64,000 bases of DNA from Arcanobacterium pluranimalium (GTDB lineage Bacteria > Actinomycetota > Actinomycetes > Actinomycetales > Actinomycetaceae). The stretch lies in contig NZ_JAFBCS010000001.1 in assembly GCF_016907845.1 (NCBI RefSeq), positions 372,001-436,000 on the forward strand. The letters are read 5' to 3'. The notes below the pieces were generated by a model. It saw only the letters and a program-made list of their open reading frames with translations, was not told the origin of the DNA and did not search any database. Position 1 is the stretch's first letter. Each line of letters starts with the position of its first letter. The position numbers were made by a program, and so were the translations under genes. Of this stretch, positions 1 to 8,583 are shown one piece after another.

Positions 1-144
1 ACGTGAAAGATTTTCGCTAATACCTGGAAGTTTGTGTTGCATAAAAGAGTTTGACTACCGCAATTTGGCAAACTCGGGCGCATCTCACGCTTACAGATGT
101 TTTAGCAGTGTGTTTCACGGATCGTGATTGAAAGAGGATTCAAA

Positions 145-381
145 ATGGCAAAGCCAGTATTGCGCAAGCCAAAGAAGAAGGCCAACCCATTAAAGTCGGC
201 CAAGGTCGAGTTGATCGACTACAAAGATACCGCAACTTTGCGTAAGTTCATTTCCGATCGTGGCAAGATTCGTGCTCGCCGCGTAACCGGTGTTTCTGTG
301 CAGGAACAGCGTCAGATTGCACGTGCAGTTAAGAATGCACGTGAGATGGCTCTTCTGCCCTACTCGAGCTCTGCTCGCTGA
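145..381 (+). CDS. rpsR: 30S ribosomal protein S18
   Basis: Small-subunit ribosomal protein that binds next to S6 on the platform of the 30S subunit. The 78-residue product has the very basic N-terminus ([12 protein letters not shown]) and the core '[23 protein letters not shown]' typical of S18, ending in LLPYSSSAR. An in-frame GTG lies upstream at 124, but the ATG at 145 is chosen because it has AAAGAGGA just before it and matches the family start. It lies 18 bases before rplI, the usual bacterial pairing. The 144 bases in front hold no gene; ssb, its usual upstream neighbour, would lie outside the window. Confidence 0.96.
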   Translation: MAKPVLRKPKKKANPLKSAKVELIDYKDTATLRKFISDRGKIRARRVTGVSVQEQRQIARAVKNAREMALLPYSSSAR

Positions 382-399
382 TAAGAGAGGAAGATAGAT

Positions 400-846
400 A
401 TGAAGATCATCCTCACTCATGAAGTAAAGGGTCTCGGATCAGCAGGCGATGTTGTAACCGTTAAAGATGGTTACGCTCGTAACTTCCTCGTTCCACGTGG
501 TTACGCTACCGTGTGGACCAAGGGTGCACAGAAGCAGATCGATCAGATCGCTGAATCGCGCCGCAAGCGCGCAACGGAAGACATCGAAGCAGCACGCGCA
601 CTGCGCGATGCTCTTGAGGCAGATACCGTTGTTATCACCAAGAAGGCTGGCGAAAACGGTCGTCTCTTCGGTGCAGTAACCACTGCGGATGTGGCTGTGG
701 CAGCATCTGAGCTCACCGGTAAGTCGGTAGATCGCCGCTCGGTAAACCTCCACACCACTGTCAAGTCGGTTGGAGACTACACCGGTGTTGTGAAGATTCA
801 CGATGATATCGTGGCAAACATCAAGGTAAAGGTTGTTGCAGCCTGA
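400..846 (+). CDS. rplI: 50S ribosomal protein L9
   Basis: Large-subunit protein L9, which bridges the base of the L1 stalk. Its 148 residues are the normal length. The N-terminal domain shows the signature 'LG.AGDVV.VKDGYARNFLVPRGYA' (about residues 12-37). A charged connecting helix follows, then a C-terminal domain with 'LFGAVTTADVA' and a final 'HDDIVANIKVKVVAA'. AGAGAGGAAG stands before the ATG. It is co-transcribed with rpsR and followed by a strong hairpin, so the two form a short operon. Confidence 0.97.
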   Translation: MKIILTHEVKGLGSAGDVVTVKDGYARNFLVPRGYATVWTKGAQKQIDQIAESRRKRATEDIEAARALRDALEADTVVITKKAGENGRLFGAVTTADVAVAASELTGKSVDRRSVNLHTTVKSVGDYTGVVKIHDDIVANIKVKVVAA

Positions 847-913
847 GTTAATTCTCAAGCTCTGCACGGCTTCATGATGGCAATAAAGTTATTGTGAAAG
901 TACCTACTTATGC

Positions 914-953
914 GGGGTGGTGGCGAGAATCGAAAGATTCTCACCACCACCCC
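914..953 (+). terminator. Terminator after rpsR-rplI
   Basis: An inverted repeat with 18-base arms (914-931 and 936-953, one mismatch) around a GAAA tetraloop, followed by GTTTTAT. It has the form of an intrinsic terminator for rplI. It also lies just beyond the end of the convergent flavoprotein gene and may serve both. Confidence 0.85.
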
Positions 954-984
954 GTTTTATTAACCACCGGTAAAGCTAGGTTAA

Positions 985-2730
985 TTAGTGGGCAACCACC
1001 TGCGGCGGCAGTTGATCAGCAATCGCATTAGCCGCAATATGGCCAAATACAATAGCCGCTCCAATCGAGGTGCCACCAGCGGTGTAGGTGTGGCCAATAA
1101 TCGACTTCGTCGTGTTTCCAGCGGCATACAAGCCTTCAATGATCGATCCATCTTCACGAGTAACCCGTGCCTTGGTATCGATCACCAAACCGCCTGAGGT
1201 GCCAATATCGCCTGGATAGACCCGAGTCGCATAAAAAGGCCCTTTCTTCACTTCGCCTAGCGATGGATTCGGCTTGTGATAGCGGTTGCCGTAGAAGCGG
1301 TCGTGTTCATCCTCGCCGCGATGGAAATCTTCATCGATACCGGTGCGAGCAAATCCATTGAATCGCTCAATAGTTTCGGTTAGCTCCTGAGCTGGCACGT
1401 CAATTGCCTGCGCGAGTTCTTCGAGTGTGTCTCGGCGCACTACCGCGCCTGAATCGTAGAATTCCTTGGGAAGATCAATCACCGGCATATATCCGTAAGC
1501 GAACATGTATTTATTGCGGAATTGCTGATCGAAAATGAGCCAAGCCGGAAGATTTTCCGCTTCACCCTCGCCTTTGCCAAACTTTCCGCCGTAAAGTCCC
1601 TGGCCGGCAGTGCAATAAGGAAGTGCCTCGTTCATGAAGCGTTTGCCTTGCCCGTTCACAATCAGGGTGTGTGGAAGCGAGCGGTCGGGAACGATGAAGC
1701 GCTCGACGTCGTCGATCACAATCGGAGCAAAAGACTTCACCTTTGGCAATTGAATCACCGGCGACCAAATCGCATCGGCCATATTGTCGATCGCAGCGCC
1801 ATGCTCAACGCCAATCTCGATCCCATCGCCAGTATTTCCTTCCACGCCCACGGTCCATTCGCCATTAATTGGGTGCCGTTGATACTTTTCGCGCATTTGC
1901 GCGTTGCGTTCAAAGCCGCCGCAGGCAAGTACGACGCCGTGTTTAGCTTTGACTTCGATCTCACGTCCGCGCTGGCCGAGTACGACTCCCGTAACGCGAT
2001 CTTCATCAAACATGAGATCGATAATTGCTGTCTCGAGTTTGACTTCCACGCCACATTTGAGCACGTTGTACATGATTGCGCCGGTAAGAGCTGCACCCAT
2101 CGTGACTATCTTCTCTCCGCGCAGCTTTTGCTTAATATTGCGGGCAGTGAGTTTAGCCCCGCGAATCAGTGGCTTAGGATTTGTGGCAAAAAGGAGCAGA
2201 TCTGCAGAATCGAATGAGCTGAGGTCAACATTGATTGGCGTGCGGAAATACGATTTAACGTGCGTGCTTTCCCATTCGCCGAGCAGGCGAGTATCAAAAG
2301 CACCTGCTTCCACACCGCGGCCAGTTTTAGCTGCGCCCGGCGCGTTGAGCCAGTAGTCTGGGTAGCCCTCCATATTGCGCCATTCCAGCTCAGGGCAGGA
2401 AGCGGAGAGGAAGTCCATCGCTTTTTGCCCCTCGATGAGGAATGTATCGATCATCTCGTCGGACGTGCAATCGCCAACTGTGGCTTTCAAATATTGCCGG
2501 CCAAGCTCAATCGAATCGTTCTTTCCTACTTGAGCGAGAATATTATTTCCTGGCACCCACACCATACCTGCGGATTTAGAGGTGGATCCTCCCCATTGTG
2601 AGGATTTTTCCACGAGGAGCACGCTCAGGCCACGGCGAGCGGCGGTGAGCGCGGTGGTGAGTCCGGCAGCGCCGGAACCTACCACTACAACATCGTAAGC
2701 ATCTTTGCTTGGAGCGGTATATGCGTTCAT
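985..2730 (-). CDS. KstD-like FAD-dependent 3-oxosteroid 1-dehydrogenase family protein
   Basis: A 581-residue flavoprotein of the fumarate reductase/3-ketosteroid delta1-dehydrogenase superfamily. The FAD-binding Rossmann motif VVVGSGAAGLTTALTAARRG lies at residues ~15-34, followed by 'VEKSSQWGGSTSKSAGM', a segment typical of KstD proteins. The C-terminal half has 'YPGDIGTSGGLVID', the region of the KstD catalytic Tyr and Gly, and the FAD-closing 'GLYAAGNTTKSIIGHTYTAGGTSIG'. Family members oxidise ring A of 3-oxosteroids in the cytoplasm. No other steroid genes are nearby, so the substrate is uncertain, and it could act on another 3-keto or enone compound. No clear ribosome-binding site precedes the ATG; a TAGCAT element about 7 bases upstream would fit leaderless transcription. 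Confidence 0.82.
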   Translation of the reverse strand: MNAYTAPSKDAYDVVVVGSGAAGLTTALTAARRGLSVLLVEKSSQWGGSTSKSAGMVWVPGNNILAQVGKNDSIELGRQYLKATVGDCTSDEMIDTFLIEGQKAMDFLSASCPELEWRNMEGYPDYWLNAPGAAKTGRGVEAGAFDTRLLGEWESTHVKSYFRTPINVDLSSFDSADLLLFATNPKPLIRGAKLTARNIKQKLRGEKIVTMGAALTGAIMYNVLKCGVEVKLETAIIDLMFDEDRVTGVVLGQRGREIEVKAKHGVVLACGGFERNAQMREKYQRHPINGEWTVGVEGNTGDGIEIGVEHGAAIDNMADAIWSPVIQLPKVKSFAPIVIDDVERFIVPDRSLPHTLIVNGQGKRFMNEALPYCTAGQGLYGGKFGKGEGEAENLPAWLIFDQQFRNKYMFAYGYMPVIDLPKEFYDSGAVVRRDTLEELAQAIDVPAQELTETIERFNGFARTGIDEDFHRGEDEHDRFYGNRYHKPNPSLGEVKKGPFYATRVYPGDIGTSGGLVIDTKARVTREDGSIIEGLYAAGNTTKSIIGHTYTAGGTSIGAAIVFGHIAANAIADQLPPQVVAH

Positions 2731-2802
2731 AGCACTATGCTAGCGTGTTTTAGACCACTCTTGGGCAAAAAGCTGATAATCAAAGTATCATGTATTTATT
2801 TC

Positions 2803-4278
2803 TCACGCGTTGACCTGGTGTTTTGCTGTGAAGCTTAGAAAAATTGTGGCCGCAAGACCTAGTCCAAGAAACACCAGTGAAGCTATGAGGGAGTGCACGG
2901 TGCCGTCTGTGAACAGTGTGGCAGTGGCTCGAGTGAAGTCCACACCGATCGAATGTGCCAGGATCGAGCCGGCCAAGGCGCTTCCGATGGCGCTTCCGAT
3001 TTGGCGCACTGTGCTTTGAGTTGCCGACGCCGATCCAGAATGTGCGCTCGGAACGTCACCTAGCACAGTGGATGTGAGTTGCGCAGATGCCAGGCCAAGC
3101 CCCAGGCCATAAATTGCCAAAGTGGTCGCGATGCCCTTCGCAGACGGCGAGTTTTCCAAAAACATCACCGTTAAACCAACCCCTACCAGCTCGAGCACCA
3201 AACCTAAGATGACGACGTTCAGCGCGCTGATTTTCGCGGCGAGTTGGCGTGCCATTGCACCCGCCAAAAATGCACCGCCAGCCATTGCTGCCAGCACCCA
3301 CCCGGATTCGAGCGCGTCAAGGTGTAGCACCGACACCAAGAACAGCGGAATCACAAAAACCAGCACAAATTCCCCGATCGAAATCATCGCTGCGGCTGTG
3401 TTGCCAGCATTAAAACTTGTAAATCTAAACAGCGAGATATTGAGTAAGGCGCTGCGTGAGTTTCGAGTGCGTTGCGCTTCCCACCAGAGGAAGACGACGA
3501 TAAACAGCGTGCCAATTATGAGCGCCAGTGGAGCCGGTGAAATGCTCCACGACCAGGTGTATGACCCAATTTTGAACACTTGCTTGATACCCCACCAACC
3601 GAGGGAATTTCCTTCAATCAGGCCAAATATCACAAGGCCAAAGCCCAATGCGCTGGTGACAAAACCGACTATATCGAAACCGTCATTCACTTCCCCACGA
3701 GTATTGCGAATCGTGAACATACCAAGCGTGACAACCACTACGCTGATGGGAATATTGACGATGAAGATCCAACGCCATGAGTACGATGTGGTGAGCCATC
3801 CGCCAAGAAGTGGTCCGATAGCTGCCGCGCCAGACATCACTGCACCCCAAATACCAAATGCAGCGGCTCGATCTTTGCCCCGGAAAATCGCATTGACGGT
3901 GGAAAGCGAGCTAGGAAGCACCATCGCGCCGCCGATACCTTGAAGTGCGCGAGCCGCAATAAGAGTTCCAGTGCCTTGTGCTAACGCCGCCATGAGGGAG
4001 CTAGCTGCGAAGACGACGGTGCCGAGGAGAAAAACTCGCTGGCGGCCACCGGCGTCGGCAATTCTTCCGACGGCGAGGAGGAAAGCGGCGAATACGACGG
4101 AGTAAAGGGAATTTACCCACTGCGCGTCGGTGAGGTTGAGATGGAGGTCTTTAATGATCGAGGGGAGGGCGACGCCGACGATCGTTCCATCCAGGACGAT
4201 CATGCCGAGCCCAATGGCAAGTATGGCCAGGCCAAACCAGTCTTTACGGGTGGCTGATGTAGAAATCTTTTCGTTCAT
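2803..4278 (-). CDS. MFS multidrug exporter, DHA2 (EmrB/QacA) type
   Basis: Fourteen-helix proton-driven drug exporter of the inner membrane. The length (~491 residues) fits the DHA2 family. 'LDGTIVGVALPSI' in helix 1, 'GRIADAGGRQRVFLLG' (motif A, loop 2-3) and 'GPLLGGWLTTSYSWRWIFIVNIPI' (motif C/D2) are all present. The ATG at 4278 is preferred over an in-frame GTG at 4293, which has no Shine-Dalgarno; neither start has a strong one. The gene has its own promoter with two palindromic operators (4311-4384), so expression is probably repressed until a drug is sensed. The cognate regulator is not adjacent. Substrate unknown. Confidence 0.9.
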   Translation of the reverse strand: MNEKISTSATRKDWFGLAILAIGLGMIVLDGTIVGVALPSIIKDLHLNLTDAQWVNSLYSVVFAAFLLAVGRIADAGGRQRVFLLGTVVFAASSLMAALAQGTGTLIAARALQGIGGAMVLPSSLSTVNAIFRGKDRAAAFGIWGAVMSGAAAIGPLLGGWLTTSYSWRWIFIVNIPISVVVVTLGMFTIRNTRGEVNDGFDIVGFVTSALGFGLVIFGLIEGNSLGWWGIKQVFKIGSYTWSWSISPAPLALIIGTLFIVVFLWWEAQRTRNSRSALLNISLFRFTSFNAGNTAAAMISIGEFVLVFVIPLFLVSVLHLDALESGWVLAAMAGGAFLAGAMARQLAAKISALNVVILGLVLELVGVGLTVMFLENSPSAKGIATTLAIYGLGLGLASAQLTSTVLGDVPSAHSGSASATQSTVRQIGSAIGSALAGSILAHSIGVDFTRATATLFTDGTVHSLIASLVFLGLGLAATIFLSFTAKHQVNA

Positions 4279-4310
4279 AAAAGTAACTTTCACAGTTCAT
4301 ATATCTTTTT

Positions 4311-4384
4311 GCGACACCGTGTCGCTTACAAGAAAATACTGCGCCACAAGTAGTGGTTTGTCAAGATAGAGACACAGTGTCTCT
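4311..4384 (-). promoter_or_regulatory. MFS exporter promoter with two palindromic operators
   Basis: Two nearly identical palindromes share the core GACAC-N-GTGTC. One has 8-base arms (4368-4375/4377-4384) and the other 7-base arms (4311-4317/4319-4325). Read on the minus strand, a perfect TTGACA (-35) lies at 4364-4359, immediately after the first palindrome, with an AT-rich AGTATTTT as a plausible -10. The second palindrome falls near the expected start site. This double arrangement is typical of repression by a dimeric TetR- or MarR-type protein. The repressor itself is not recognisable next door. Confidence 0.7.
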
Positions 4385-4423
4385 AAAATGTGCTGAGAAT
4401 CCTAAATTTCTAAAATAACCCAG

Positions 4424-5779
4424 CTAGAACCGCATCCACGCGTCACTGTGCACGCGATAAAGCATCGTCAATCCACGCACAGCCATGAAAAGTAGCGCAT
4501 AGCCACTCCAGAGAATCAGCATGCCCACAGTGCCCCACTGTGCACCCCACACCACGATAACCAGCGGAATCGGAGCGAAAGCGACGAGAGCCATCAGCAT
4601 ATACTTCGCCAGTTTGCGGGTATCACCTGCACCAATAAGCACCCCGTCGAGCATATAGGCTAGCGCCGCCACTGGAAGTGACGCAGAAGTCAACCATAGG
4701 GTTTGAGTAGAAAGCTGGCGCACGGCGTCGTCGTGAGAAATAACCTGGGCGATCAGCGAGGAAACCACTGCAAGGGCAATACCAAGGCCTACGCCAACTC
4801 GCACGCCCCACACCAAACATCGACGCAACACGGCGTCGACGCGCTCGCGATCTTTCGAACCGAGACTCTGACCCACCAAAATCTGGGCCGCAGTAGCCAA
4901 AGAATCAAGTCCGTAAGCAGCAAAATTCCATACCGTCATGACGATTTGGTTCGAGGCCAAGGCCACAGTTCCGAGCGTCGTGGCACCCGCGATTTGCAAC
5001 AGTATCGCCCCACGCAAAGACGCCGTTCGCACGATTAATGGCAGTGCTTCGCGTAAGGAGCGTAAGACGCCGGTGCCAGTGGGTTTAAGGCCGACGTGAA
5101 GCGCCATTGTGCGTCGATACAAGACGAAGCACAGATAAAAGGCCATCAAAGATTGGGCGATGGCTGTACCAAGACCAGCCCCTCCCACACCGAGTTGGAA
5201 AACGTAGATGAACAGGTAATTTAAGGGAATGTTTAGGATTGCACCGACTGTAGTGGCATACAGGGGAGTTTTTGCGTCTGCAAAGCCGCGTAATGTGCCA
5301 GTGGCTGCCAAAACGAGCAACATTCCCGGCAAGCCGAGTGCGCTAAAGCGAGTGTAACGGACAGCTTCGCCGAGCACGTCTGCGCTCGGGTGGAAAAGTG
5401 CCAAGATTGAGGACGCACCACAAAATAGCAGTACTCCAAGCAGAAATCCCAAACCGGCGGCCAGCCACAGACTGTCGATACCCAAACGTAAACCTTCTGC
5501 CGGTTTATCGGCTCCCACCATGCGTGCGGTTGCAGCAGTAGTGGCGTAGGCGAGGAAAACACACAGGCCAACTAGCGCGGTAAGTACCGTAGAGGCAAGT
5601 GAAAGACCAGCTAGTGGGTTAGTTCCAAGTCTGCCAACCATGGTGGAATCGGCCGCGATCAAAAGTGGCTCGGCAAGTAGCGTGGCAAGAGATGGTAGAG
5701 CCAGCTTGAAGATGGTCGAATCGATGTTTTTGTAAGGTTTGGGCATTGAGAACTTAAGTAGACGTGTGCTTGGGTTCAA
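4424..5779 (-). CDS. MATE family efflux transporter (DinF-like)
   Basis: A 451-residue, 12-helix Na+- or H+-coupled exporter of the MATE family. The N-terminus 'IFKLALPSLATLLAEPLLIAADSTMVGRLG.NPLAGLSLAS' is the classical first-helix signature. The second half repeats it ('AIAQSLMAFYLCFVLYRR', 'ATTLGTVALASNQIVMTVWNFAAYGLDSLATAAQILVGQSLG'). The pattern fits the DinF-like subgroup common in actinobacteria. It follows the tail-anchored hypothetical gene by 21 bases and is probably co-transcribed with it. The MFS exporter downstream has its own promoter. Substrates of such proteins are cationic drugs or dyes; here they are not known. Confidence 0.9.
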   Translation of the reverse strand: MNPSTRLLKFSMPKPYKNIDSTIFKLALPSLATLLAEPLLIAADSTMVGRLGTNPLAGLSLASTVLTALVGLCVFLAYATTAATARMVGADKPAEGLRLGIDSLWLAAGLGFLLGVLLFCGASSILALFHPSADVLGEAVRYTRFSALGLPGMLLVLAATGTLRGFADAKTPLYATTVGAILNIPLNYLFIYVFQLGVGGAGLGTAIAQSLMAFYLCFVLYRRTMALHVGLKPTGTGVLRSLREALPLIVRTASLRGAILLQIAGATTLGTVALASNQIVMTVWNFAAYGLDSLATAAQILVGQSLGSKDRERVDAVLRRCLVWGVRVGVGLGIALAVVSSLIAQVISHDDAVRQLSTQTLWLTSASLPVAALAYMLDGVLIGAGDTRKLAKYMLMALVAFAPIPLVIVVWGAQWGTVGMLILWSGYALLFMAVRGLTMLYRVHSDAWMRF

Positions 5780-5800
5780 AGCAGGTATGGATAAACGGGC

Positions 5801-6286
5801 TTATAAGAACTTGTAGTAAGCAAAAACTATACAAACGATGATCCAGAAAAAGACGCTAAAGCCGCCGCCGCCTTCCTCTTTTTTACCTTTTTTTGAATTT
5901 TGGCCGGGCTTTTTCTTGGGATTCTTTCCGGCGTTTTGTTGCCTTTTCTCATCGGCGTCTTGAATAGCACCGATAAGGCCGCCGGAGAAATAGCTTCCTT
6001 TGCTGAGCTGGGCACGGATATCGGCAACCGAAACTTTCTGGGATTCGCTCTGGGTGGTGTGAGATTCTTGCTGTGCAAAGCGTGAGTCTTGAGCATGAGA
6101 GCTTTGGCCATGTGAACGAGGATTAGATTTGGCCGACTTGCGAGCATACTTATTCTTTTGCTTGTTCAATTCACCAGCTAAAAAAGGAGAGCTGAGATCT
6201 TCGGTGCGGCGCGCAGCGCTGCGGTAACGTTGAGTTCCCAACCATGCTGACCCTGATGTGTTGTCAGAATAGAATGCTGGACTCAT
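5801..6286 (-). CDS. Hypothetical tail-anchored protein
   Basis: A 161-residue protein not recognised as a named family. Residues 1-80 are polar, low in hydrophobics and rich in Ser, Gln, Lys and Arg, and look disordered. Residues ~85-112 ('VSVADIRAQLSKGSYFSGGLIGAIQDADEKRQQ') may be a short amphipathic element. A strongly basic Lys/Gly stretch (~116-140) then leads into one C-terminal hydrophobic helix (FSVFFWIIVCIVFAYYKFL), with no signal peptide. The topology suggests a membrane-tethered cytoplasmic protein. It precedes the MATE gene by 21 bases. The ATG at 6286 has GGAGCATTCC in front. Confidence 0.6.
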   Translation of the reverse strand: MSPAFYSDNTSGSAWLGTQRYRSAARRTEDLSSPFLAGELNKQKNKYARKSAKSNPRSHGQSSHAQDSRFAQQESHTTQSESQKVSVADIRAQLSKGSYFSGGLIGAIQDADEKRQQNAGKNPKKKPGQNSKKGKKEEGGGGFSVFFWIIVCIVFAYYKFL

Positions 6287-6979
6287 GGAATGCTCCTTGG
6301 GTGAGAAGTTCTACCTCGTACGTTATCAAAGAATGACGAAAAGAATCGTAATCCGATGCCAATATTATATAGGTGAAAGTGCAATAGGAAACGATTTTTT
6401 GGTGAATTTTGGGCGGGAAAGTTTGGGAAGAAAAGTGACGAAAATGATTTGTAGATTTTGTTGTTCACTGTTCTTTTGTGGCACAGCTATGAAGTAGTTA
6501 CTTTAAGTTTTCTTGCAGTTTCAAAATTGATGTGAAGAGAAATTTTCAAAAAGATATCCACTGCTGTGGAGAAAATTGGGGACGAAAACAAGCCGTTTTC
6601 CATAAACAATCCACAAGTGTGAAAAGAAAATTAGAACTTGTGGAGAAAAGGGGTGTGTCCTCCACGGTTTATCCACGATTTCCACGGCGTGTATCCACAA
6701 AATTTCTTAAAGAATCCACAGGTGGATAAAAAGTTGATTTGACAAATGTGGATTCAATCCACCTTTTCCACTAGCTGCTGTATCGATAAATATGCGTCAT
6801 TATGCAATGAGGTTGAGATGTGACGTTGGGGTTTTGCGCAAAAATTGCCGTAAATAAACCGTGTCTACATTATGTGTTATTCAACTGCTACTGAACATGG
6901 AAAATTGCCGATGGTGTGGTCTAGGCACGGTGCGATTCCTCAATAAGTAGGGCATACTTGATACGTTGAGGAGGAATAT
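6287..6979. other. 693-bp AT-rich intergenic region before dnaB, with DnaA-box cluster
   Basis: No gene is visible. The segment separates two divergent transcripts. Its right part (6554-6772) carries about a dozen TCCAC-core sequences on both strands that match or nearly match the DnaA box (see separate entry). The left part (6340-6560) is AT-rich. GAGGAGG at 6969-6975 is the Shine-Dalgarno of dnaB. Confidence 0.8.
6554..6772. other. DnaA-box cluster (oriC-like) upstream of dnaB
   Basis: Nine-base DnaA-box-like sites, on the strand named: TTCTCCACA (- at 6565-6573 and - at 6639-6647, both fitting the relaxed actinobacterial box), CAATCCACA (+6607), TTATCCACG (+6669), GTATCCACA (+6691), GAATCCACA (+6712 and -6747), TTATCCACC (-6721). 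Weaker TCCAC cores lie at 6554, 6658, 6678, 6755 and 6764. That is about 13 sites in 220 bases, in both orientations, next to AT-rich DNA. Such clusters are known at replication origins and at DnaA-titrating or DnaA-regulated loci. The dnaA, dnaN, rpmH and gyrB genes that mark the usual actinobacterial oriC are not in the window, so a role in dnaB control or DnaA titration is as likely as a true origin. Confidence 0.7.
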
Positions 6980-8329
6980 ATGTCTAACGTTTCTACGCAT
7001 GGTTTTGATCGTGTGCCACCCCAAAATATTGCTGCTGAAGAATCTGTGCTGGGTGGCATGCTGCTCAGCAAGGACGCGATCGCAGACGTCGTGGAAATCC
7101 TCAACGTTCAAGATTTTTATAAGCCGCAGCACGCCCGCATTTATGAGGTAATTCTTGATCTTTTTGCGCGTGGTGAGCCAGCCGATGCAATTACAGTTGG
7201 AAATGAACTGCAGCGTTCCGGTGATCTAGACCGAATCGGCGGATTCTCTTTCCTGCACACGCTGGTACTTTCGGTTCCAACCGCCGCAAATGCTGCCTAC
7301 TACGCCAATATAGTCAAAGATCAAGCTAAACTGCGTGCGTTGGTAGAGGCGGGCACGCGCATTGTGCAGCTTGGTTACAATACCGACGGCGGAGACGTGC
7401 AGGGTCTGCTCGATATGGCACAGGCAGAAATGTTTGCCATAACGGAATCACACGTCAAAAATGATTATGCCGATTTGCATGAAATTGTGCCCTCGGTTTT
7501 AGAAGAAATCGAAAAGAATGCGGCACGCGATGGTCAGTTAGCTGGCCTTGAGACTGGATTTACTGATCTGGACAATGTTTTATCAGGTTTGCGACCTGGG
7601 CAGATGATTATTGTGGCTGCCCGACCAGGTATGGGTAAATCCACCTTGGCGATGGATTTTTGCCGTACTGCCGCAATTAAGAATGGGCGTCCAGTCGCTT
7701 TCTTCTCGTTGGAAATGAACCGCACCGAATTGGTGATGCGTGCTTTAGCGGCAGAATCAGATATTTTTCTCAACAACCTCATCAAAGGCGATCTCAAGCA
7801 AGACCAGTGGCAGCGGATTCTTGAAACGTGTGAGCGGCTCGATAAAGCCCCACTCATCGTTGACGACTCGCCAAATCTGACCATGACGGAGATTCGAGCC
7901 AAAGCGCGCCGTCTGCGTCAACAAAATCAGATCGAACTGATCGTTATCGACTATCTTCAGCTGCTGACCTCAGGTGGGCGTACGCCTGAATCGCGTCAAC
8001 AGGAAGTTTCGGAGTTTTCACGCTCTATCAAGCTGCTCGCCAAGGAACTCGATATTCCTATCATTGCGGTTGCGCAGCTCAACCGAAACCCGGAGCAGCG
8101 TGCCGATAAGAAACCGCAAGTGGCCGACTTGCGTGAGTCTGGTTCGCTTGAGCAGGACGCCGACGTCATCCTGCTCATCCATAGGAAAGACGACGACGGC
8201 TCACCGGACATGCCGCCGTCGGAAATTATCATCGGCAAGCATCGTGCTGGACCTACAGGCTCGGTGGAACTTATGTTTCAAGGTAACCGCGCCCGGTTCT
8301 CCAACTTTGGTGGCAGCGGAGATTATTAA
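6980..8329 (+). CDS. dnaB: Replicative DNA helicase DnaB
   Basis: Hexameric 5'-3' helicase that unwinds DNA ahead of the replisome and binds primase through its N-terminal domain. At 449 residues it is a normal, intein-free DnaB. The N-terminal domain (~12-115) begins 'PPQNIAAEESVLGGMLLS'. The RecA-like domain (~170-449) has Walker A ARPGMGKST at ~213-221, 'FFSLEM', Walker B 'LIVIDYLQLL' (~311-320), 'AVAQLNR' and the terminal 'KHRAGPTG.VEL.F'. The ATG is fixed by GAGGAGG 5 bases upstream. It lies near rpsR-rplI, the usual actinobacterial neighbourhood, but here four minus-strand genes separate them. Confidence 0.97.
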   Translation: MSNVSTHGFDRVPPQNIAAEESVLGGMLLSKDAIADVVEILNVQDFYKPQHARIYEVILDLFARGEPADAITVGNELQRSGDLDRIGGFSFLHTLVLSVPTAANAAYYANIVKDQAKLRALVEAGTRIVQLGYNTDGGDVQGLLDMAQAEMFAITESHVKNDYADLHEIVPSVLEEIEKNAARDGQLAGLETGFTDLDNVLSGLRPGQMIIVAARPGMGKSTLAMDFCRTAAIKNGRPVAFFSLEMNRTELVMRALAAESDIFLNNLIKGDLKQDQWQRILETCERLDKAPLIVDDSPNLTMTEIRAKARRLRQQNQIELIVIDYLQLLTSGGRTPESRQQEVSEFSRSIKLLAKELDIPIIAVAQLNRNPEQRADKKPQVADLRESGSLEQDADVILLIHRKDDDGSPDMPPSEIIIGKHRAGPTGSVELMFQGNRARFSNFGGSGDY

Positions 8330-8468
8330 AATATCAACTAAAAAATCATACCTGAGTATGATGCCCGAACTTAGGTTCACCATACATAATAGAAGTATCT
8401 ACTTATTCGATAACGCCTAACGAATAATCGTTTACTACAGGTTCCCTAAGCCTGTGGGAGTAGATTTA

Positions 8469-8509
8469 TTTGCCCAGTGTGCTGTTTTCCTTCCAGCACA
8501 CTGGGCAAA
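8469..8509. terminator. Hairpin between convergent dnaB and HD-hydrolase genes
   Basis: A perfect inverted repeat with 16-base arms (8469-8484 and 8494-8509), TTTGCCCAGTGTGCTG and its complement. It sits in the 254-base gap between the 3' ends of dnaB and the HD gene. T-tracts are weak on both sides, but size and position suggest a bidirectional terminator. Confidence 0.7.
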
Positions 8510-8583
8510 TTCAGTTCTTGTGTTAACGCAGAAGATATATCGCTTCTGGAACCCAGTTCGAAAGCCAGGCAGTGCAGATATCC

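Noticed and set aside
1522-2217. Long plus-strand open frame inside the KstD-like gene
   Set aside because: Antisense shadow of a clearly coding minus-strand gene; no start signal and no recognisable product.
3122-3943. Plus-strand 273-codon frame inside the MFS gene
   Set aside because: Antisense shadow of a well-supported transporter gene, with biased Thr/Pro/Ser composition expected from the reverse of hydrophobic codons.
6554-6772. Calling the dnaB-upstream cluster the chromosomal oriC outright
   Set aside because: dnaA, dnaN, rpmH and gyrB are absent from the window and skew could not be computed. Kept as oriC-like only.
6980-8329. Intein in dnaB, frequent in actinobacteria
   Set aside because: The gene is 449 codons, normal length, with Walker A uninterrupted and no splicing-domain motifs.
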